A stretch of 55,821 nucleotides of DNA from an uncultured Lachnospiraceae bacterium (GTDB taxonomy: Bacteria > Bacillota > Clostridia > Lachnospirales > Lachnospiraceae), in assembly GCA_947176065.1 (NCBI GenBank), contig CAMWPB010000026.1:1-55821 (forward strand), in the 5' to 3' direction. The notes beneath the pieces were generated by a model. The model was not told where the DNA came from. It saw only the letters and a program-made list of their open reading frames with translations, and ran no database searches. Within the stretch, counting starts at the first letter, position 1, and the number at the start of each line of letters is the position of its first letter. The translations under genes were made by a program, and so were the position numbers. Of the stretch, positions 51,555-55,821 are shown one piece after another.

Positions 51555-52334
51555 TTATTGGTTTTCAGTTTCTATTTTTTTGAACCATGCGGATGCGTCG
51601 AAGGAGTGATTCTTGTCACCCCAGGCCGCAACACTCATGGATTGAATGTTGTACAGGTTATTGCCGGAAAGCCGGGCAAAGCAGTCCCAGAGCTGGTATA
51701 CGGTCAGATCCCAGATGTTTAGGATATGCAGGGACTGACTCCTGTTGGCAACAGCGGAAATGATATTTCCCAGCTCCATATTTTTATCTGTCTTTGCAAG
51801 CTTTTCTTTTTCGGATCTTCCCTTCTGAAGCTTTTTCATAATCTCCAGCGCCTTTTTGCTCTTTACCTTTGACAAATCCTCGTCGCGTCTTGGTTTCAGG
51901 TAGTTGCGCTGTCCGATCAGGTCGCACACAGTAAGATAGTTTTCCCTTGTAATCATTCCTGTCTGTCCGTTGCTGCCACTGACCAGAAAGGCATGCCGGG
52001 ATTCGGAGAAGGTGACGGTCCCCTCCATAAAAAAGTCCAGCATGTTCTGTATCAGCGCGCAGGATGGCGGACTGGACAGGAGCAGATCGAACAGGGTCAT
52101 TTTCGCTTTCTCCTCATCGGATAAAAGTGCATAGAGCCCGGATGTGCCGGTCATGGACAGATAGGAGGCAAGATCCAGGGAAAGAACCGCCAGATAATGC
52201 CGGTAGGTGCGGTAACCAAGGGAAGATATTTCCCGCAGAGTGGGAGATTTGATGCCGCCTGCCGACGGAACCTGTACCGGGTCGGGAGATAACAGTTCAA
52301 AATAGTTCAGCTTCAAAAGATCACCTGCTTTCAT
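51555..52334 (-). CDS. Phage protein, possible tail assembly protein
   Basis: A 259-aa, mostly helical cytoplasmic protein starting MKAGDLLKLNYFELLSPDPV. A basic segment (SKKALEIMKKLQKGRSEKEK) lies near the middle. The end LHILNIWDLTVYQLWDCFARL, then MSVAAWGDKNHSFDASAWFKK, resembles tail assembly chaperone-like proteins that accompany major tail proteins. The ATG overlaps the HU-like stop codon as ATGA. Function is inferred from context only. Confidence 0.65.
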   Translation of the reverse strand: MKAGDLLKLNYFELLSPDPVQVPSAGGIKSPTLREISSLGYRTYRHYLAVLSLDLASYLSMTGTSGLYALLSDEEKAKMTLFDLLLSSPPSCALIQNMLDFFMEGTVTFSESRHAFLVSGSNGQTGMITRENYLTVCDLIGQRNYLKPRRDEDLSKVKSKKALEIMKKLQKGRSEKEKLAKTDKNMELGNIISAVANRSQSLHILNIWDLTVYQLWDCFARLSGNNLYNIQSMSVAAWGDKNHSFDASAWFKKIETENQ

Positions 52335-52627
52335 TTAAAATAGCCGTTCAGTTTTCGGTTGTAGTACCGGGTGATTTTGGGCCTAGTCCAAAGTCGCGGC
52401 TTACATACGATAGTATCGTAGGTATGGATTTCCCGTTCGGGAAGGAGGGTGCATTCCAGGCTCAGTCCATCCAGTACTTTTACAACCGTATTTTCAGAGG
52501 AGGTAGTAGAAGACAGGCAGCTAAAAATGATATCCTCCGCCGATTTGAAAATTCTGCGGACGGTTGCAGGGCTGATCTCTTCTTTGCCGGCTATTTGGTT
52601 TATCAGGTTTTCCTGCGTGATAATCAA
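52331..52627 (-). CDS. HU-like DNA-binding protein of phage
   Basis: A 98-aa protein. I chose the TTG at 52627 because AGGAGG lies 8 nt upstream; the frame continues further 5' but overlaps the polymerase gene. The order (helical start ENLINQIAGKEEISPATVRRIFKSAEDII, a three-strand arm region, then KPRLWTRPKITRYYNRKLNG) is the divergent HU/IHF fold found in phages, where the C-terminus resembles that of phage HU homologues. It follows the RNA polymerase gene, the same order I recall for yonO-yonN in SPbeta. It could shape phage DNA for transcription or packaging. Confidence 0.75.
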   Translation of the reverse strand: MIITQENLINQIAGKEEISPATVRRIFKSAEDIIFSCLSSTTSSENTVVKVLDGLSLECTLLPEREIHTYDTIVCKPRLWTRPKITRYYNRKLNGYFK

Positions 52628-52763
52628 GATGGGTTCCTCCTGTTCACAGTCATTGCGCAATGTGCGCCTTATATACACAAAGGAAAAGCCATTGCGGATG
52701 GACGTTTGATTTTTTGTCTGTCTGTTTTCGGCCAGTGGAGGTGGCCTGTTTTGATCCGTTTTG

Positions 52764-55496
52764 TTAAACGGAAATTTTCTGCTTGCGCTTTCGGTCGCGC
52801 ATCCGCACATATTCTTTTTGGCAGGAAGGGCAGCGTCTGGTGCGGTTGTCCCTGATGCGGATTTCAATCCATTCCCCGCAGTCGGCGCAGGGGATGTATT
52901 TTGTGTTTGGCGTCTCTATATTTTTTCTGAGGTTTGCGGCCACCTGTTCCCCATAGCAGAACCACAGAAGCTGTTTGTACCGTTTTCCTCTGCCGTACAG
53001 GTATTCTACCAGCATGTCGGTGACGGTTTCTTCGGAACAGCCGAGAGCGGAGAAGGATTCACGGATCTTGTTTGCGATATAAGCCATATTGTCTGTCCGC
53101 GCGTCCTTCATGTGAACCATGTGGCGGTACTGCCTGCTTAACGTATCGTACAGGGCTGCCGCTTCTTCGCTGCACCGTATGTCCGGGTCGGACATCATTT
53201 TATGGTAGTTGAGCGTTTCCAGACGGAGGCTGCGGGTGTTGATCGGTTTGTCAGGAATCTTGTCATACAGTCTGTTCACGAAGCTGCCGTTCCGTTTCTG
53301 GAGCTGCGCCTTTTCTTTATCTTTTGCAAATTCGAAAAAAGCAGGGAGCTTTGCGGCGGTGTATCCGGCGATCCGTTCGCTGACTTCTTTGGGAAATTCG
53401 GGTTTATATAAAGTTTTGGCAAAATCAATCACAAAGTTGTTCTGACAGCAGAGCTGTTTTACGCAGTCTATGGCAGCCTGCTTTTCCGATTCGGAACCTG
53501 ACAGAAATACTTCGCTGTTCCAGATCTTTGAGATGGCGTTGCTGTAGATTCCTATATTGCCGCCGGTAAAAGCGGCATGCAGTCCGGCGTAGATGTTCTG
53601 TTTATTCAGCAGGGCGGGTCTGGCTTTTCTCATATTATAGTAGAGAGGGATGATTCCCTTCATATTCCGCTCCGCAATTTCTATCAGTTTCGGATCGGCC
53701 ACAACAAGGGATTTGTCCCCGTCCACGTCGTACATCAGCAGTTTGCTGATCAGGTCATGGGTACTGGCATAGAGACCGTCCGTGGGAAACCATTCCCGTA
53801 TCTTTTCGGCGCGGTCTGTGTCCGTCCCGCCCGCGACATTGTGGCGCACGGCGTGTTCCCTGTACAGGTGGGGGCTCCGGAGACAGTCCAGCTTGTCAAA
53901 CCGGCGGAACAGGCGGCAGTAAACTTCTGTGTCCGCCAGAAGTCCCTGCGGATTTTCCACTTTTTTGAACCAGTATTCGCAGGCGGCGTAAAAATCGGGA
54001 AGAAGGAAGGTATATTTGCCGTTTACTTCAAGCTTTCCGCTCCGATATTTTTTGAGAAGGCTGTTTTTAACGTCCCTGAGAATATCCTTGGTGTAGGTGT
54101 CGCCAAGCAGGGCCGGGTACAGCTTAAGCGCCTGCTGAAAGGGCGTCATGTCTGCGTTGTAGGGGGATATCCCCAGGACGTCAAGCATGGTTTCCTTTGA
54201 GGTGCAGATATTGCGGATGCGGTCTGCCGATTTTTGTGTCAGCAGGTCGATTTCCGCATCGGTGATGTCGGTGAGCGTCTGCAGCATCTGGTAATTGATT
54301 TTTGTCCTTTTGATTCTGTCTTCCTCCACATTGCACCTTCCGGCGCTGCAATGATATTTTTTGAAATAAGATTTATATTCGTCCCAGGAGTCGTAGTAGG
54401 GATACATTTTAAACTGGCTTTTTGTGAAGATGATCTGGATATCTTCTTTTATAATGTCGTGGACTTTGCCGTAAATGTCGGTGATGACGGGCTGACAGTC
54501 GTTTACTTCCACGAATTTCCGAAAATCAAACACACCGAGCAGACCTTTGATCCAGGGAGCGCGGAACATGAAGTTTTTGGACGAGACGGAGGGCAGGATC
54601 ATACCGGCGCCGTCGGTGTGCGGAACGGGAATGGCGTCCTTTTTTCGGGTGATGGAATAGTCTGCCTCATCCACAAGGTCAAAGGCACCGTACACGTTTG
54701 TCTCAAAATCTTCTATGACGATGGATTTGTCGATATCAAACCCGTTCCACTCGTCCGTGGCGGAGTTGGCAAGCGCCATGTAAGCCAGATGTTTGTTGAC
54801 GTTGTTGCCGCCCTTTTCGTTGATTTTCTCTATGGTAAGGCCGCACATAATGGTTTCTTTGATCCGGTTCCATACGGTTTCTTTCATAAAAACCGCTTTT
54901 TTGCTGCGGATCTGTCCAGCTGAGGAGGTGAAATAAATGTATGTTTCACCATTGTGGACAAAACCGTTAAAGAACAGATCTTTGAATACGTCAAAATAGT
55001 AAACCTGTACAATAATCAGGGCATCTGTCAGCTCATCCTGTCCGATGCCGATTGCCCGGCTCAGTGCGGAATTGAAGGCGGAGATGATATTGGTGTCGCT
55101 CAGGGCGTCCGCCCGCAGTGTACGGGTATGATCCCTGCCGCCTGTCAGCTCATTCTGTCGGACTTTATTGGACAGAAGGGTGATCAGCTTTTCTTTGGAA
55201 GACTTTGCCTTTTCTCTTTTATGCCGGATCAGTCTGATCCAGTGCAGATAGGTATTTACGGTATCAGCGCAGGGGGCGGCAGGAGGGACGTTTTCGGCAT
55301 CCCCTTTTCTTAAGAGGTGCAGGGTTTCCTCCGCATAGCCGCACTGTTTCAGTTTTTTTTCAATTTCCGGCAGTTTATTCTGTATGTAGTTTCGTTCCGC
55401 GCGGTATCTGCAGTTCATTTCGTGCAGATATTTTTCGCGGTTGCTGTAAAAGTTTCCGGTGTCGACCGAATATAAATGGTATTGTCTGTCAAGCAT
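52764..55496 (-). CDS. Phage single-subunit DPBB RNA polymerase, YonO/QDE-1 superfamily
   Basis: A 910-aa protein. Hallmarks in order: first double-psi beta-barrel signature HTDGAGMILPS (293-303) with FRAPWIKGLLGVFDF (311-325), matching the DGxGxI and RxxxxKG pattern of the family; CLRSPHLYREHAVR (538-551), equivalent to the RxPxxxxxDxR motif; the catalytic loop YDVDGDKS (589-596), the DxDGD signature that binds Mg; and GGNIGIYSNAISKIW (645-659), the GxxxN helix. A C-terminal zinc ribbon CADCGEW...RCPSCQKEY follows near residue 880. Length is close to YonO of phage SPbeta, a DNA-dependent RNA polymerase acting on late phage genes. It is not related to T7-type polymerases. Start preceded by AAGGAAGGAGCG. 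Confidence 0.85.
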   Translation of the reverse strand: MLDRQYHLYSVDTGNFYSNREKYLHEMNCRYRAERNYIQNKLPEIEKKLKQCGYAEETLHLLRKGDAENVPPAAPCADTVNTYLHWIRLIRHKREKAKSSKEKLITLLSNKVRQNELTGGRDHTRTLRADALSDTNIISAFNSALSRAIGIGQDELTDALIIVQVYYFDVFKDLFFNGFVHNGETYIYFTSSAGQIRSKKAVFMKETVWNRIKETIMCGLTIEKINEKGGNNVNKHLAYMALANSATDEWNGFDIDKSIVIEDFETNVYGAFDLVDEADYSITRKKDAIPVPHTDGAGMILPSVSSKNFMFRAPWIKGLLGVFDFRKFVEVNDCQPVITDIYGKVHDIIKEDIQIIFTKSQFKMYPYYDSWDEYKSYFKKYHCSAGRCNVEEDRIKRTKINYQMLQTLTDITDAEIDLLTQKSADRIRNICTSKETMLDVLGISPYNADMTPFQQALKLYPALLGDTYTKDILRDVKNSLLKKYRSGKLEVNGKYTFLLPDFYAACEYWFKKVENPQGLLADTEVYCRLFRRFDKLDCLRSPHLYREHAVRHNVAGGTDTDRAEKIREWFPTDGLYASTHDLISKLLMYDVDGDKSLVVADPKLIEIAERNMKGIIPLYYNMRKARPALLNKQNIYAGLHAAFTGGNIGIYSNAISKIWNSEVFLSGSESEKQAAIDCVKQLCCQNNFVIDFAKTLYKPEFPKEVSERIAGYTAAKLPAFFEFAKDKEKAQLQKRNGSFVNRLYDKIPDKPINTRSLRLETLNYHKMMSDPDIRCSEEAAALYDTLSRQYRHMVHMKDARTDNMAYIANKIRESFSALGCSEETVTDMLVEYLYGRGKRYKQLLWFCYGEQVAANLRKNIETPNTKYIPCADCGEWIEIRIRDNRTRRCPSCQKEYVRMRDRKRKQKISV

Positions 55497-55531
55497 TGGA
55501 TTTCGCTCCTTCCTTATATACAGTGCATATT

Positions 55532-55735
55532 TCAGTCTGCAGGTTTCAGGTTCTGGCCGTTTTTTCTGCAGGCGTCGTCAAATCTCTGGTCCTGGGCGAT
55601 ACGGCTTGCAATCAGGGAACCGTTCACGCGCGGTTTTCCTCTGGATTCTGTGTTGAAATCGGACGGATAAATCACACCTCCGAATTTGGTGTGGTCTGTC
55701 CGCATGATGCGCTGTCTGTTATATGTCTCCTGCAT
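55532..55735 (-). CDS. Small phage protein of unknown function upstream of the RNA polymerase gene
   Basis: A 67-aa, basic and hydrophilic protein starting MQETYNRQRIMRTDHTKFGG, with AAAGGAG 9 nt upstream; an in-frame ATG 11 codons earlier lacks a site. No membrane segment or known motif. It is 35 nt upstream of the polymerase gene and co-directional, so it may be a partner or regulator. Confidence 0.65.
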   Translation of the reverse strand: MQETYNRQRIMRTDHTKFGGVIYPSDFNTESRGKPRVNGSLIASRIAQDQRFDDACRKNGQNLKPAD

Positions 55736-55787
55736 TGTTTCATTCTCCTTTCTTTCTTTGTGTTTCATAGGCGTTTGCGAAACGCCA

Positions 55788-55821
55788 AAATCCGCATAAA
55801 TACGGCATTTTTTCTTGTCAA
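55788..55821 (-). promoter_or_regulatory. Possible promoter upstream of the polymerase operon
   Basis: A perfect TTGACA on the minus strand (55821-55816) touches the window edge. The best -10 candidates (TATTTA or TATGCG, around 55804-55793) are poor and spacing is ambiguous. A hairpin GGCGTTT-GCG-AAACGCC (about 55770-55786) lies between it and the first gene. Confidence 0.35.

Larger units (their letters stand above)
30692..55821. mobile_element. Prophage, late tail/lysis part and RNA polymerase gene (right end outside window)
   Basis: From the yoeB break to the window edge nearly all genes are on the minus strand and phage-type: tail-tip proteins, fibre, baseplate, distal tail protein, giant tape measure, endolysin, holin, structural proteins, an HU-like protein and a YonO-type RNA polymerase. 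It is a long-tailed (siphovirus-type) phage judging from Dit plus tape measure and the absence of sheath genes in this part. Integrase, repressor, terminase, portal and capsid genes are not visible here. The left boundary is inferred from the toxin truncation; the right boundary is beyond the window. Confidence 0.88.

Noticed and set aside
1..55821. CRISPR array, tRNA or rRNA genes
   Set aside because: No regular repeat-spacer pattern and no cloverleaf or rRNA-like sequence was seen on either strand.

Overview
The window looks like the chromosome of a spore-forming, fairly high-GC member of the Clostridia, most likely Lachnospiraceae, joined to part of a large prophage. The host assignment rests on gene order and gene content: mraZ-rsmH-ftsL-two PBPs-mraY-murD-ftsW-murA-divIB-ftsZ-spoIIGA-sigE, a stp-prkC-rsgA block, and sporulation genes next to the division genes. 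The taxonomic placement is inference.

Positions 1-9,291 (+ strand) hold the 3' end of priA, then def, fmt, a membrane zinc metallopeptidase, rsmB and rlmN (translation and rRNA maturation), followed by stp-prkC-rsgA (a PP2C phosphatase, a PASTA kinase and a ribosome-assembly GTPase). Positions 9,292-10,829 are an AT-rich island with degraded sequence and a HigB/HigA-type toxin-antitoxin pair under a near-consensus promoter that carries two palindromes. Positions 10,830-12,882 hold ychF and lgt, ending at a strong terminator.

Positions 12,950-26,300 are the division and cell-wall cluster. It is driven by a promoter followed by four 10-bp-spaced MraZ boxes. An internal promoter precedes ftsZ and a terminator follows it. 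spoIIGA-sigE (mother-cell sporulation sigma factor and its processing protease) and a REC/HD-GYP/GGDEF regulator complete the core part.

Positions 30,215-30,710 hold a Phd/YefM-type antitoxin and a YoeB toxin cut off right after its KPEP motif. The sequence beyond that point is phage, so the prophage appears to have integrated inside yoeB. From there to the right edge, nearly all genes lie on the minus strand. Reading right to left, in transcription order: a small ORF, a 910-aa YonO/QDE-1-type single-chain RNA polymerase, an HU-like protein, two tail or structural proteins, a holin, a two-domain endolysin, a membrane coiled-coil protein, a giant tape measure protein, the distal tail protein, a baseplate protein with an S74 chaperone domain, a BppU-like fibre and small tail-tip proteins. 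The other prophage end, the integrase and the head genes are not in the window.

The two most striking observations are in the prophage. First, the tape measure gene is split by a 1,248-nt group I intron (47180-45933). Its internal guide sequence pairs with 14 contiguous bases of the ligated exons, it ends in G, and exact removal restores one 2,774-codon frame. A zinc-ribbon gene lies antisense inside the intron. Second, the prophage encodes its own double-psi-beta-barrel RNA polymerase (catalytic DVDGD) next to an HU-like gene, as recalled for SPbeta yonO-yonN. This suggests an SPbeta-like lifestyle in a gut-type Clostridium, with late tail genes possibly transcribed by the phage enzyme.
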